Below, in pieces: positions 55,720 through 63,853 of a stretch of DNA of 64,000 bases. Source of the DNA: Sporolactobacillus laevolacticus DSM 442. GTDB taxonomy: Bacteria > Bacillota > Bacilli > Bacillales > Sporolactobacillaceae. The stretch covers positions 304,234-368,233 of the forward strand of contig NZ_AWTC01000001.1 in assembly GCF_000497245.1 (NCBI RefSeq). Direction: 5' to 3'. How positions within the stretch are numbered: position 1 is the stretch's first letter; every line of letters starts with the position of its first letter. A program made the translations under genes and the position numbers. The notes beneath the pieces are model-generated. The model was not told the DNA's origin and made no database searches. It saw only the letters and a program-made list of their open reading frames with translations.

Positions 55720-57608
55720 TCAAGTCATCTGATAAAACTACATTTAAGGACAAGACTAATTATCTCTGGAAGGGATTCAGAATCGTTCAACGAATGGTCC
55801 CTTCTCTGCTTCCGGCAACAATCGCCGGAGCAATTCTAAAATCTTTTAATCCGTTTATTACCATTTATTTAACCGCACGGATTATCGACGAATTGCTAGG
55901 TGCCAGATCCTTGTCTCGTCTTGCATTTCTCATCGGTTTTGCTCTTATTCTGAACCTAGCCGTCTTTCTTGCCCAAAAAGGAATGGAACATATAAAAGAT
56001 ATGGGGGATTACCAACTTTATTATCTCGGAAAAATAGAAATGGATCAGTTGATTCTCAGTACGGACTATGAAAATGTGGAGAAGCCCGACTTCCATTTAA
56101 AAAAACAGAAAATTGATGAAGCTTGTCAAATGCACAGGAGAGGTATTTGGCAGTTACCGAGACTCACCGATCGATTTTTGACCAGTCTTTGCACCGTCGT
56201 ATTTTCAATGGCTTTTGCTTTTCATGCATTTATTCCATCTTCGTCAAATAGTTCTCATTCATTTATTGCATCGCCTTGGTTGTCACTTCTGCTTCTAGGA
56301 ATGGTCATTCTTTCATCCACCTACTCCGTCTGGTCAAACACTCGGTTCAGCAAATGGGTCTTTAAAAGAATGGACCGTGTGATGCCTATAAACCGTATTT
56401 TTTCTTTTTATGCCAATCTTTTGGATGATCATAAATTCGGCAAGGATGTCCGAATCTACCAGCAACGAGAACTCATTTCTCAATCCTATTATCGCTTTAT
56501 GCTTAGCAGTCAGGAATTGTTTGAGCATGACATGGCAAAAATGCAAAGCCGCTTCTTCGGCATCAGCGCTGCCATCTCCTCACTGATCAGTGGCCTTGTC
56601 TACTTATTCATCGGTATGAAGGCACTGGTCGGATTGATCAGCATTGGTTCCGTTGTTCAGTATGTTGGAGCAATCAGCCAGTTTACCACCGGATTCTCAG
56701 AGCTGATTACATCGGCTACAGAAATCTGGCAGAATATTGATTATGTTGAACTGTATTTTAATTTTCTCGAGACACCGAACCCAAAGTACAAAGGCAGCTT
56801 ACCTGTTGAAAAACGAAGCGATAATGAGTATGAAATCGAATTTCGTAATGTGTCTTTCAAATATCCGGGTTCAGAAATCTATGCCTTGAAAAATCTTTCG
56901 CTCAAGCTGAGGATTGGCGATCATTTTGCGGTCGTCGGCAGAAACGGTTCTGGCAAAACAACTTTTATTAAACTGCTCACTCGGCTCTATGATCCGCAAG
57001 AAGGCGAAATTTTGCTCAATGATATCAATATCCAAAAATATGACTATCAAGAGTACCTGCACCTATTCTCCGTCGTCTTCCAAGATTTCCAATTGTTTGC
57101 TTTTTCTGTTGGTCAAAATGTGGCAACCGATGTTCATTATGACAAAGAACGCGCCATGGAATGTCTGGATAAAGCAGGCGTTGGTGATCGCGTCCGGGAT
57201 ATGTCCAAAGGATTGGACACTCCGCTCTATAAAATCGATGATGACGGTGTCGAAATTTCCGGAGGCGAAGAACAGAAAATTGCGATTGCACGCGCACTAT
57301 ATAAAAATGCGCCATTTGTAGTTTTGGACGAACCAACGGCGGCATTGGATCCGGTCGCTGAGTTTGAGGTGTACTCTAAATTTCAAGAAATTGCCGGTGA
57401 TAAAACAGCGATCTACATTTCTCATCGGCTATCCTCCTGCCGCTTCTGCGATAACATTCTCGTATTTAACCAAGGTGTATTGATTCAAAGCGGCAGCCAT
57501 AACGAATTGATACAAGATGAGGATGGACAATATTATGCCTTGTGGAATGCCCAAGCGCAATACTACAAAGAAAACTCGGAAAAAGCGAGGGTGTTAGGCA
57601 GTAACTGA
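55716..57608 (+). CDS. ABC exporter, fused permease/ATPase (second half of a pair)
   Basis: A 630-residue half-transporter starting at TTG 8 nt after GGAGGTGAG. The exporter domain has LILSTDYENVEKPDFHLKK and a long non-conserved loop; the ATPase domain has Walker A VGRNGSGKTTFIKLL, signature ISGGEEQKIAIARAL, Walker B FVVLDEPTAALD and YISHRLSS. Both ATP sites of the predicted heterodimer look complete. Its stop is followed by a strong terminator, so it ends the regulator-exporter block. Confidence 0.9.
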   Translation: MIKSSDKTTFKDKTNYLWKGFRIVQRMVPSLLPATIAGAILKSFNPFITIYLTARIIDELLGARSLSRLAFLIGFALILNLAVFLAQKGMEHIKDMGDYQLYYLGKIEMDQLILSTDYENVEKPDFHLKKQKIDEACQMHRRGIWQLPRLTDRFLTSLCTVVFSMAFAFHAFIPSSSNSSHSFIASPWLSLLLLGMVILSSTYSVWSNTRFSKWVFKRMDRVMPINRIFSFYANLLDDHKFGKDVRIYQQRELISQSYYRFMLSSQELFEHDMAKMQSRFFGISAAISSLISGLVYLFIGMKALVGLISIGSVVQYVGAISQFTTGFSELITSATEIWQNIDYVELYFNFLETPNPKYKGSLPVEKRSDNEYEIEFRNVSFKYPGSEIYALKNLSLKLRIGDHFAVVGRNGSGKTTFIKLLTRLYDPQEGEILLNDINIQKYDYQEYLHLFSVVFQDFQLFAFSVGQNVATDVHYDKERAMECLDKAGVGDRVRDMSKGLDTPLYKIDDDGVEISGGEEQKIAIARALYKNAPFVVLDEPTAALDPVAEFEVYSKFQEIAGDKTAIYISHRLSSCRFCDNILVFNQGVLIQSGSHNELIQDEDGQYYALWNAQAQYYKENSEKARVLGSN

Positions 57609-57661
57609 AGCTCATAATTTTTGGTATCAAATCAAGAAAAATACTTCAGATTCGCAGGATT

Positions 57662-57706
57662 GTGCACAAGCACCGGACGAAAGTTATCCGACGCTTGTGC
57701 ACTTTC
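57662..57706 (+). terminator. Terminator of the ABC operon
   Basis: GTGCACAAGC / GCTTGTGCAC with inner pairing CGGA / TCCG; T-rich tail. Confidence 0.75.
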
Positions 57707-57776
57707 ACGTTTATTTCTCAATTAACCAACGCCTAGTCAGCTACATAAACTATTCTAAAAAGGTGGAGCTGATTTC

Positions 57777-58112
57777 ATGGCGATATGGATTGACGTATCA
57801 ACATCACGACATGAATTAAAGATGTTTGATGATGATCGTCTCATCAAAACTTACCCAATTGCAGTAGGGAAAATGTTGTCGCCAACACCTACTGGTACCT
57901 ATAGGATTATCAATAAACACTATAATCCTGGTGGTCCATACGGGGTGCTTTGGATGGGCTTGTCACGCCCCCATTATGGCATTCACGGAACGAATGACCC
58001 CTCTTCAATTGGTAAGGATGTTTCACATGGATGTATCAGAATGTTTAATGCTGATGTCCTGGAATTGTCCTCTAAAGCTCCCGCTGGCACTCAGGTTGCT
58101 ATTCATAAATGA
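57777..58112 (+). CDS. L,D-transpeptidase (YkuD domain), short form
   Basis: A 111-residue single-domain YkuD protein with AGGTGGAG before ATG. It starts [15 protein letters not shown], then [33 protein letters not shown] with catalytic His and Cys (HGTN; SHGCIRM). Members cross-link peptidoglycan stem peptides or act on spore wall material. No signal peptide or LysM domain is seen, so export is unexplained; short versions occur near spore genes in Bacillales. Confidence 0.92.
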   Translation: MAIWIDVSTSRHELKMFDDDRLIKTYPIAVGKMLSPTPTGTYRIINKHYNPGGPYGVLWMGLSRPHYGIHGTNDPSSIGKDVSHGCIRMFNADVLELSSKAPAGTQVAIHK

Positions 58113-58199
58113 CGCAGAACGGTCGGTTAATCTATAAGTTCACAATAAACTAGGCGGTTTAACTATTCCGCATTCATCTACTCGTTCATATACTGCACT

Positions 58200-58209
58200 A
58201 TCACGTGAT
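58200..58209. promoter_or_regulatory. ATCACGTGAT palindrome before the first YjcZ gene
   Basis: A perfect 10-bp palindrome right before the GGGAGG site. The same word stands at the same place before the second YjcZ gene. Confidence 0.4.
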
Positions 58210-58224
58210 GGGGAGGTGTGCACT

Positions 58225-58380
58225 TTGTTTAATAATCAGCCTTATTACGGTGGCTCATACGGATGCAAAGGCGGATATGGCGGATACAACCAAGGCTGCT
58301 GTGGTTTTGGCAGCGGTTTTGCGTTAATCGTTGTTCTGTTTATTTTACTTATCATCGTCGGAGCAACATTTGTTCATTAA
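58225..58380 (+). CDS. YjcZ-family sporulation peptide
   Basis: A 51-residue peptide with TTG start 8 nt after GGGAGG. It begins with a Gly/Tyr/Cys-rich part ([14 protein letters not shown]) and ends in the family helix [20 protein letters not shown]. YjcZ proteins are small spore-associated membrane peptides of unknown function, common in Bacillales. A second member follows 215 bp downstream, with the same palindrome and similar upstream sequence, suggesting joint late-sporulation control. Confidence 0.88.
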   Translation: MFNNQPYYGGSYGCKGGYGGYNQGCCGFGSGFALIVVLFILLIIVGATFVH

Positions 58381-58439
58381 CAATTGATGGCATCCCAAAC
58401 AGTCCGTATGCCGCTCAAGCTTCATTTCGCTTCTTTAAG

Positions 58440-58470
58440 AGGGTCCCTTCTTGCATCAGGTACCCTTTTT
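58440..58470 (+). terminator. Terminator of the first YjcZ gene
   Basis: AGGGTCCC / GGTACCCT (one mismatch) then TTTTT. Confidence 0.8.
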
Positions 58471-58567
58471 GCTTGTTACTTCATAAGCCTTGATTTTAAC
58501 ATAAATGGGCTTTTCACCACGTGCATTTATCCATAACATTTCCGCACCTACTTTCATACGATAAACT

Positions 58568-58577
58568 ATCACGTGAT
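58568..58577. promoter_or_regulatory. ATCACGTGAT palindrome before the second YjcZ gene
   Basis: Same perfect palindrome as at 58200, followed by AAGGAGG. CATACGATA a few bases upstream fits the sigma-K -10 pattern CATAnnnTA. Confidence 0.45.
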
Positions 58578-58594
58578 AAGGAGGTTGTTCGCTC

Positions 58595-58693
58595 ATGGGC
58601 TATGATGGTGGATACAGTCACGGAAATAGCTTTGCCTTGATCGTTGTTCTTTTCATTCTGTTGATCATTGTAGGAACAGCATTCTGCTACTGA
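58595..58693 (+). CDS. YjcZ-family sporulation peptide, short
   Basis: A 32-residue peptide: MGYDGGYSHGNSFALIVV, then [14 protein letters not shown]. The hydrophobic helix is nearly the same as in the gene before it ([15 protein letters not shown]), so the two are paralogues. AAGGAGG precedes the ATG, with CATACGATA as a possible sigma-K -10 box. Flanked by its own terminator. Confidence 0.85.
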   Translation: MGYDGGYSHGNSFALIVVLFILLIIVGTAFCY

Positions 58694-58741
58694 TAATGGA
58701 TCGTTTAACCGTTAACTCCATTTAGCACCTTTCGTGAGTAG

Positions 58742-58770
58742 AGGGCACCTAGCACCCGGGTGCCCTTTTT
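58742..58770 (+). terminator. Terminator of the second YjcZ gene
   Basis: AGGGCACC / GGGTGCCCT followed by TTTTT. Confidence 0.85.
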
Positions 58771-58876
58771 CATTTACGCTTCCATCCATTTCTGATATCG
58801 GTGGCCACTAAATAAGACACTTAAGTAAATTGAGCTGCGCTCACTGTGATCGTTGAAGCTTAGATTTTTTATGTAA

Positions 58877-58910
58877 ATACCCCCTCTCACCAAAAGGCGA
58901 AAGGGGGTAT
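58877..58910 (-). terminator. Terminator of the infC-rpmI-rplT operon
   Basis: ATACCCCC / GGGGGTAT with further inner pairs and a T-rich minus-strand flank just after rplT. Confidence 0.8.
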
Positions 58911-58922
58911 CATGAACATTTA

Positions 58923-59279
58923 TTATTTAACAACTGTTTTTGCTTTTTCAGCGAGTGTTGCAAACGCTGCTTCGTCGTGAACGGCGAGGTCAGCGAGCAT
59001 CTTGCGGTTAACTTCAATGCCGGCTACCTTCAATCCGTTGATCAGCTTGCTGTAAGACAGGCCGTTGAGACGAGCTGCTGCGTTGATACGCGCGATCCAC
59101 AGTCTGCGGAAGTTACGCTTTGTTTGGCGACGGTCGCGATATGCATAGGTCAGTGATTTGAAGACCTGTTGCTGTGCAACCTTGAATAATTTATGCTTTG
59201 CGCCAAAATAACCTTTTGCTAATTTAAGAACTCTTTTGCGTCTGCGACGAGTCACATATCCGCCTTTAACTCTTGCCAT
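58923..59279 (-). CDS. rplT: 50S ribosomal protein L20
   Basis: A 118-residue protein essential for early 50S assembly. Typical basic N-terminus ([23 protein letters not shown] split), then [20 protein letters not shown]. In Bacillus, L20 also represses its own operon by binding the infC leader. Third gene of infC-rpmI-rplT. Confidence 0.98.
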   Translation of the reverse strand: MARVKGGYVTRRRRKRVLKLAKGYFGAKHKLFKVAQQQVFKSLTYAYRDRRQTKRNFRRLWIARINAAARLNGLSYSKLINGLKVAGIEVNRKMLADLAVHDEAAFATLAEKAKTVVK

Positions 59280-59373
59280 TGTAAAAACCTCCTAGAATAA
59301 GCCGTTCGAACAGCCATGAATACGGCTTTCGAACAAGCATTAAAAAATAAATCGTGTTTGTTCGTTTCTTCGA

Positions 59374-59568
59374 TCAGTTGTTGATGAGTTTCTTGAGCTT
59401 GTTAGCTAGAGTTGTTGTTGCAATTGCGCTCTGGTCAAGATTACGCTTTTGCTTATTCGACTTGTGGCTGAACATGTGGCTCGTGTACGCGTGTTCCCGT
59501 TTGAACTTGCCAGTACCCGTCTTTTTGAAACGTTTTGCGGCACCTTTGTGTGTTTTCATTTTTGGCAT
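59374..59568 (-). CDS. rpmI: 50S ribosomal protein L35
   Basis: A 64-residue protein starting [18 protein letters not shown], with the C-terminal ANKLKKLI. Located between infC and rplT, as is usual; AGGAGG precedes the ATG. Confidence 0.98.
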   Translation of the reverse strand: MPKMKTHKGAAKRFKKTGTGKFKREHAYTSHMFSHKSNKQKRNLDQSAIATTTLANKLKKLINN

Positions 59569-59647
59569 AAAAAGATTCCTCCTGGTGGGAGTCAGTTTCT
59601 AAAAGCAGCCGAAATTGCTATTAAAAACTGCTCCTATAATCGCTGTC

Positions 59648-60163
59648 TTACTTATCGGCTTTCGGGGCGAGCACGAGAAACATGCTACGTCCTTCCATTT
59701 TCGGCTTCGCCTCAACAACACTGATATCTGCGCATTCTTCAGCGAGTTTCTCAAGCACTTGCTTTCCAAGATTAGAGTGCGTAATGGCACGTCCTCTGAA
59801 TCGAACAGAAGCCTTGACCTTGTCGCCTTTTTCAAGAAATTTCTTGGCGTTGCGCATTTTCGTATTGAAATCATGTTCTTCAATACTCGGACTCAGTCGA
59901 ATTTCTTTAAGATTGATGACTTTCTGGTTCTTTCGCGCTTCACGTTCTTTCTTCTGCTGTTCAAAACGGAATTTGCCGTAGTCCATGATGCGGCATACCG
60001 GCGGCTTAGCGCCTGGCGCAACCATAACTAAATCCAGATTCACATTATGTGCCATGGCAAGTGCTTCTGCCTTTGACTTAATGCCGACCTGTTCCCCATT
60101 CTGTCCAATCAGGCGAACCTGTTGAGCACGAATCCCCTCGTTAACAATCATATCTTTGCTAAT
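59648..60163 (-). CDS. infC: Translation initiation factor IF-3 (AUU start)
   Basis: A 171-residue factor that keeps 30S subunits free and checks the start codon. The frame is open upstream, but the true start is ATT: GGAGG lies 9 nt before ATT-AGC-AAA-GAT-ATG, giving [12 protein letters not shown], exactly as in B. subtilis infC. IF-3 genes use AUU so that the protein can limit its own synthesis. Linker and C-domain motifs: [37 protein letters not shown]. First gene of the operon. Confidence 0.95.
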   Translation of the reverse strand: MSKDMIVNEGIRAQQVRLIGQNGEQVGIKSKAEALAMAHNVNLDLVMVAPGAKPPVCRIMDYGKFRFEQQKKEREARKNQKVINLKEIRLSPSIEEHDFNTKMRNAKKFLEKGDKVKASVRFRGRAITHSNLGKQVLEKLAEECADISVVEAKPKMEGRSMFLVLAPKADK

Positions 60164-60215
60164 ATTGAGCCACCTCCAAATAAATTTGAGCAAATCGTTG
60201 GCTTATTGAGCAAAC

Positions 60216-60337
60216 AAAAATACGGGCGTAAAAACGCCCGCATTAACCATTCAGTCCATAATCCATACCTGGCAACAGCATTTCTGCGTCGAACAGGTGA
60301 GAAGCCGGGCGCCTCTGCTTTACTCGTTGTCAATTCC
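60216..60337 (-). ncRNA. L20 leader upstream of infC
   Basis: The minus-strand leader contains CTTCTCACCTGTTCGACGCA and GCTGTTGCCAGGTATGG, matching the Bacillus L20-binding leader, and a terminator TGCGGGCG / CGCCCGTA followed by TTTTTG (60242-60216). L20 binding should favour termination. Confidence 0.85.
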
Positions 60338-60343
60338 TATATC

Positions 60344-60372
60344 AATATAACACTTCGATAACCACATTGCAA
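60344..60372 (-). promoter_or_regulatory. infC operon promoter
   Basis: TTGCAA and TATATT separated by 17 bp on the minus strand; start of the leader would be near 60337. Confidence 0.65.
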
Positions 60373-60386
60373 GTGTCCAAATCGAT

Positions 60387-60965
60387 TTATGCGCGAATCT
60401 TCTCGCGGTTCTCCATCAAAAAGTCAAACAGCATATCATGGCTGACTTGCGCCGCTTCTGTTTCTAGGCCCAACTGACGAAGAATTTCCAATCCGATCGG
60501 CAGCGTCGTTCCCGCTGCTCTTGATGTGATCACTTTTCCGGAAACGACTACGGGTTCCTCGCTGTATGTCGCTTCTTTAATATGATCACGAAAGTCCGGA
60601 TTGCTGGTTACTGTTTCACCTTTTATCACGCCAGCCCGTTCAAGGGCGATCGGTGCAGCGCAAATGGCAGCTACAAGTTTCCCATTCTCCTTATAATAGC
60701 GGATCAGTTTCTGCACGCGTTCATCATCTCTCAGTGTGGCTGCGCCCTTGGCACCGCCCGGAAGGTAAATGCCGTCAAAATCCAGCAAGCCCTCGCTGTC
60801 GATGCTTGTATCTGCTTTTACGACAATATGCCTTGATCCTTCGACCAAAGTGCCGGCAAGTGAGCATAGAACGACTTCAACGCCTCCCCGGCGCAGCACG
60901 TCAATCGCTGTCACAGCTTCTGTTTCCTCGAAACCTTCTGCAAGCAAAACAAGAAATCTTTTCAT
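60387..60965 (-). CDS. DJ-1/PfpI-family protein
   Basis: A 192-residue protein of the DJ-1/YajL branch. Glu in LLAEGFEETEAVTAIDVLRR and the nucleophile Cys in VAAICAAPIALERAG (about 104) mark the DJ-1 active site, with YLPGGAKGAATL before it and TSRAAGTTLPIGLEI after. Family members act as glyoxalases, deglycases or chaperones; exact activity is open. It occupies the place where thrS lies in B. subtilis. Good GGAG site before the ATG. Confidence 0.92.
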   Translation of the reverse strand: MKRFLVLLAEGFEETEAVTAIDVLRRGGVEVVLCSLAGTLVEGSRHIVVKADTSIDSEGLLDFDGIYLPGGAKGAATLRDDERVQKLIRYYKENGKLVAAICAAPIALERAGVIKGETVTSNPDFRDHIKEATYSEEPVVVSGKVITSRAAGTTLPIGLEILRQLGLETEAAQVSHDMLFDFLMENREKIRA

Positions 60966-61038
60966 CTTTACTCACTCCCTGTTCCGTTTTGCTGTTATCG
61001 TATCACATTGGAACAGCCAATCAAAGTAGAGAGGGCAG

Positions 61039-61101
61039 TCATAAAAATTGTGTACCCTTTCCAAAGCGTGCTGTTACCATCCATGCAATTCTATTCATCA
61101 T
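61039..61101 (-). CDS. Small ORF with strong ribosome site
   Basis: A 20-codon frame, MMNRIAWMVTARFGKGTQFL, 7 nt after GAGGGGGAG. The MM start and the basic, hydrophobic character recall the YrzI-like ORFs just upstream. Translation is plausible but unproven. Confidence 0.35.
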   Translation of the reverse strand: MMNRIAWMVTARFGKGTQFL

Positions 61102-61232
61102 CTTAATCTCCCCCTCATCGTTTTTTTTAGGTAATGTTCGTTCATTTTTTTGACCTCTGAAACATCAAGCACGGTTCATACGATTCATTTAAAAATCGTT
61201 GATTACCATTTTTCTATCGTTTTCACAATCAA

Positions 61233-61385
61233 TTATCGAATGTTACGTTGGTATTCGAAGCGTTTATCAAGCATTTTGTTTCTCAGTGCATCAATCCGTT
61301 TGCGGTCTTCATAGCGTTCTTTTGCTGATTGAGGATGCCTGATCGAAATTGTGAATGTGAGTGCGAACAAATTAAATTTCATCAT
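61233..61385 (-). CDS. YrzI-family small protein
   Basis: A 50-residue peptide; ATG-ATG placed 7 nt after GGGAGGTCAT, inside a longer open frame. MMKFNLFALTFTISIRHPQS, then AKERYEDRKRIDAL and FEYQRNIR match the YrzI pattern: a short hydrophobic beta-like start (TxTIS) followed by a charged helix. Function unknown; in Bacillus these genes often occur in tandem. Confidence 0.75.
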   Translation of the reverse strand: MMKFNLFALTFTISIRHPQSAKERYEDRKRIDALRNKMLDKRFEYQRNIR

Positions 61386-61645
61386 AGTATGACCTCCCTT
61401 CGTTCTTGGAATTTTTTCTTTTAGAAATCCTGCATGTTCAATTGGCGTACTTAAATTTGCGGATGCAATTTGCATTTTCTTCCACCCTTTCATTTGAATT
61501 TTTGATTACAAAAATCCGCAATATGGTTTCGGATTCCTGTATAAGATCAACTTTGTCGCTGCCCTCTATATGAGGCTGACAGCAGGCAAGCTTTTATATA
61601 AAAGCGAGACGCATAGCGCTACGCTTCATACACGAGCGTAAAAAA

Positions 61646-61719
61646 AGACCGCAAAGGCAGTAAGCCGATACGGTCAAAAAAAGAGCATAAAAAGACCGCA
61701 GTCATTGGTGACCTGCGGA
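61646..61719 (-). terminator. Two successive terminators
   Basis: CCGCAG / CTGCGG followed on the minus strand by TCTTTTT (61718-61691), then GACCG / CGGTC followed by seven T (61675-61641). Both read leftwards after the 28-codon ORF. Confidence 0.75.
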
Positions 61720-61756
61720 CTCATTCTTATCGATTACCAAACAGAAACTGTTGGTG

Positions 61757-61843
61757 TTAGTGCAATAAGCATTCGTTCACGGAGGTCATCCGAACAAAAT
61801 ATGCAATTGGTGAGACAGTAGCTTTCATTCCAAATGTCATCAT
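61757..61843 (-). CDS. Small ORF with strong ribosome site, YrzI-like start
   Basis: A 28-codon frame, MMTFGMKATVSPIAYFVRMT, then SVNECLLH. The start region CGAAAGGGAGGTCATC...ATGATGA is almost the same as that of the YrzI gene (CGAAGGGAGGTCAT...ATGATGA), so it is probably a duplicated, diverged member. Confidence 0.5.
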   Translation of the reverse strand: MMTFGMKATVSPIAYFVRMTSVNECLLH

Positions 61844-61960
61844 TTTGATGACCTCCCTTTCGTTAATTTGCTATTTTATTATAATTGGTAAATCCTTCAA
61901 TGTAAACCCCTAAATATGGAAATAGGCGTCTTTTTTCGCATGCGTTTCATTCACACATTT

Positions 61961-62848
61961 TTATTGGGTATACCCGCTCCCATTTCCGATGTGCAAAGTT
62001 CGTGTGACAAAACATACACGATCTTCAAAAACACGATGTAGTGTCTTCATCATGCCGTGTTCCGGCCGATCTGTATAGATGATGACCTGTTTCGGTGCTA
62101 GGGCGATTAAGGTCAAAACTATTGAAGGCTCGGCTTCAATGCCCCACTGCTTCAGAAGCGGATAAAAAGAGCGCACAGATTGAACATTGCGAATCAACCG
62201 ATGATGGTCATCATAGAGCTTAAATGGATGTTCATCGTAGACTTCGATTTTTTCGCATAAAGGCTTGTAAGCACGAATAATACGTCTCAGCTTATCTATA
62301 AACACCTGATACTCCTGCTCCAGCTTATACTCATCGATCGCAATCTCGACATACTGGCGCAGTGCTTCCTTATAGGCCGTCAGACGAAAACGGATAATGG
62401 ACTGGAAAGTGAATGTGTTGTGTTCTTGCAATATGCTTTCCAATGATTCCATAATGGTTTCACGTCGGTCTTTAAGTGTCTCCATTTGCGGTAAATCATT
62501 CTTTTCGCCTGCAAAAATAGCGGAAACAATATTTAAGATAGCAACTTGTTCTTCCGCTTCTGTAAAATAATAGTGTTTTTCAATAATATCCATAATCCAG
62601 TCTTTTTCATGCTTCTCTATGATATAGCGGGTAATTAATTGAGCAAATTCTTTATAATCCGCCGCTTTCTCCGGAAAGACAGCAAGACGGCTGTTAATAA
62701 GCAGCACACCGGTCACTTGCCTAAAGGAAGCGGGCAGTCTTCTATAGAAATCCGCCGCCTCCTGCTGGGTATCAAACACAATTTCCAATGGTCCATCCTC
62801 CCCGTCCCAACTTATATAAAAACTATATGGGGGGAAGTCCGCATTCAT
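61961..62848 (-). CDS. ytxC: YtxC-family sporulation protein
   Basis: A 295-residue protein of the YtxC family. The central helical part (ITRYIIEKHEKDWIMDIIEK; TFQSIIRFRLTAYKEALRQY) and the C-terminal PEHGMMKTLHRVFEDRVCF region are typical. The biochemical role is unknown; it is a conserved sporulation-linked gene following dnaB-dnaI in B. subtilis, as here. No good ribosome site is visible before the ATG, so the start could be slightly different. Confidence 0.85.
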   Translation of the reverse strand: MNADFPPYSFYISWDGEDGPLEIVFDTQQEAADFYRRLPASFRQVTGVLLINSRLAVFPEKAADYKEFAQLITRYIIEKHEKDWIMDIIEKHYYFTEAEEQVAILNIVSAIFAGEKNDLPQMETLKDRRETIMESLESILQEHNTFTFQSIIRFRLTAYKEALRQYVEIAIDEYKLEQEYQVFIDKLRRIIRAYKPLCEKIEVYDEHPFKLYDDHHRLIRNVQSVRSFYPLLKQWGIEAEPSIVLTLIALAPKQVIIYTDRPEHGMMKTLHRVFEDRVCFVTRTLHIGNGSGYTQ

Positions 62849-62896
62849 GCTTTACAGATTAAATTTTTTTATTGATCGCAATCGTTGCTCAGTTAC

Positions 62897-63829
62897 TTAC
62901 CGGCGATTGGAACCTTCCATTTTGACCAGCGTTGTAAAATGCCGAATACGCTCCATTAACCGCTTCGCTTTGACATTCTCGATCCCACTCTTTTGCGAGT
63001 AAGAAAAGTGATCCTCGAGTTCTTCATAGTTAAAATTCGATGTGTAGAGTGTTGGCAAATGATCCATCATTCTGTACTGAAGAACGCTACCGAGTACTTC
63101 GTCACGCACCCACGGCGTGATCGTCTCCGCGCCAATATCATCTAGAATGAGAATTGGCGTTTTTTTCAGCACATCCAATTTGGTATCAACCGTGTTATCC
63201 TGTATCGCACCTTTTATTTCCCTGAAAAAATCTGGGACATAAACGATCAGCGATGCGATGTGCCTTCGTTCTGCCAAACGGTTCATGATTGCGCCCATTA
63301 GATAGGTTTTTCCGACCCCAAATTGGCCGCAAAGATAGAGCCCTTTTGCTTCCTCTGGATTTTCGAGATAAGTTTTCAAAAAGTCGCCTGCTGCTTTGAG
63401 GGCTTGTTGGCGTCCACCGTCTTCTTTATCAATAGATTCAAAGGTTGCTTGTAAAATATCTTTCGGCACGTAGTAACTGCGAATCAGTTCACTTTGCCGC
63501 TGTTTTAATTCACGCTCTTCAAGTAATGGACATGATGTAAATGTCAAAGAGGGGGTTCCTTTATCATTCACCAGTTTTGGTCTGTAGCCCTTCATCATAT
63601 TCGGGCACTTTTCAAGTCCTGGACAATGCGCACAATGTTTCTGTTCTTCCACAAATTGATAGAGTCGGGACAGGCTCCTGGACCAGGCAGCCGAATCAAT
63701 ATCAGGATGATGTTCAGCGAATTCTCGAATGGCCGGTTGATCTCCAAGCATGTTAGCAATACGCTGCCAATTTTCCTGTACATTTTTTCCACTGGTAATT
63801 CCCTTAAATAAAGATTGAATAGGTTCCAT
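62897..63829 (-). CDS. dnaI: Primosomal protein DnaI (helicase loader)
   Basis: A 310-residue AAA+ loader of the replicative helicase DnaC. N-terminal zinc-binding domain (CAHCPGLEKCPNMMKGY), Walker A GQFGVGKTYLMGAI near 170 and Walker B ILILDDIGAE near 230, then the sensor YTSNFNYEELEDHFS. Its start lies 24 bp after the dnaB stop. Length matches B. subtilis DnaI (311). Confidence 0.96.
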   Translation of the reverse strand: MEPIQSLFKGITSGKNVQENWQRIANMLGDQPAIREFAEHHPDIDSAAWSRSLSRLYQFVEEQKHCAHCPGLEKCPNMMKGYRPKLVNDKGTPSLTFTSCPLLEERELKQRQSELIRSYYVPKDILQATFESIDKEDGGRQQALKAAGDFLKTYLENPEEAKGLYLCGQFGVGKTYLMGAIMNRLAERRHIASLIVYVPDFFREIKGAIQDNTVDTKLDVLKKTPILILDDIGAETITPWVRDEVLGSVLQYRMMDHLPTLYTSNFNYEELEDHFSYSQKSGIENVKAKRLMERIRHFTTLVKMEGSNRR

Positions 63830-63853
63830 TCATACTCCCCTCCCCCCATGTTT

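Noticed and set aside
59369-60193. infC start at the far upstream codon
   Set aside because: The ATT codon 9 nt after GGAGG matches the known IF-3 start; the upstream ten codons include the ribosome site itself.
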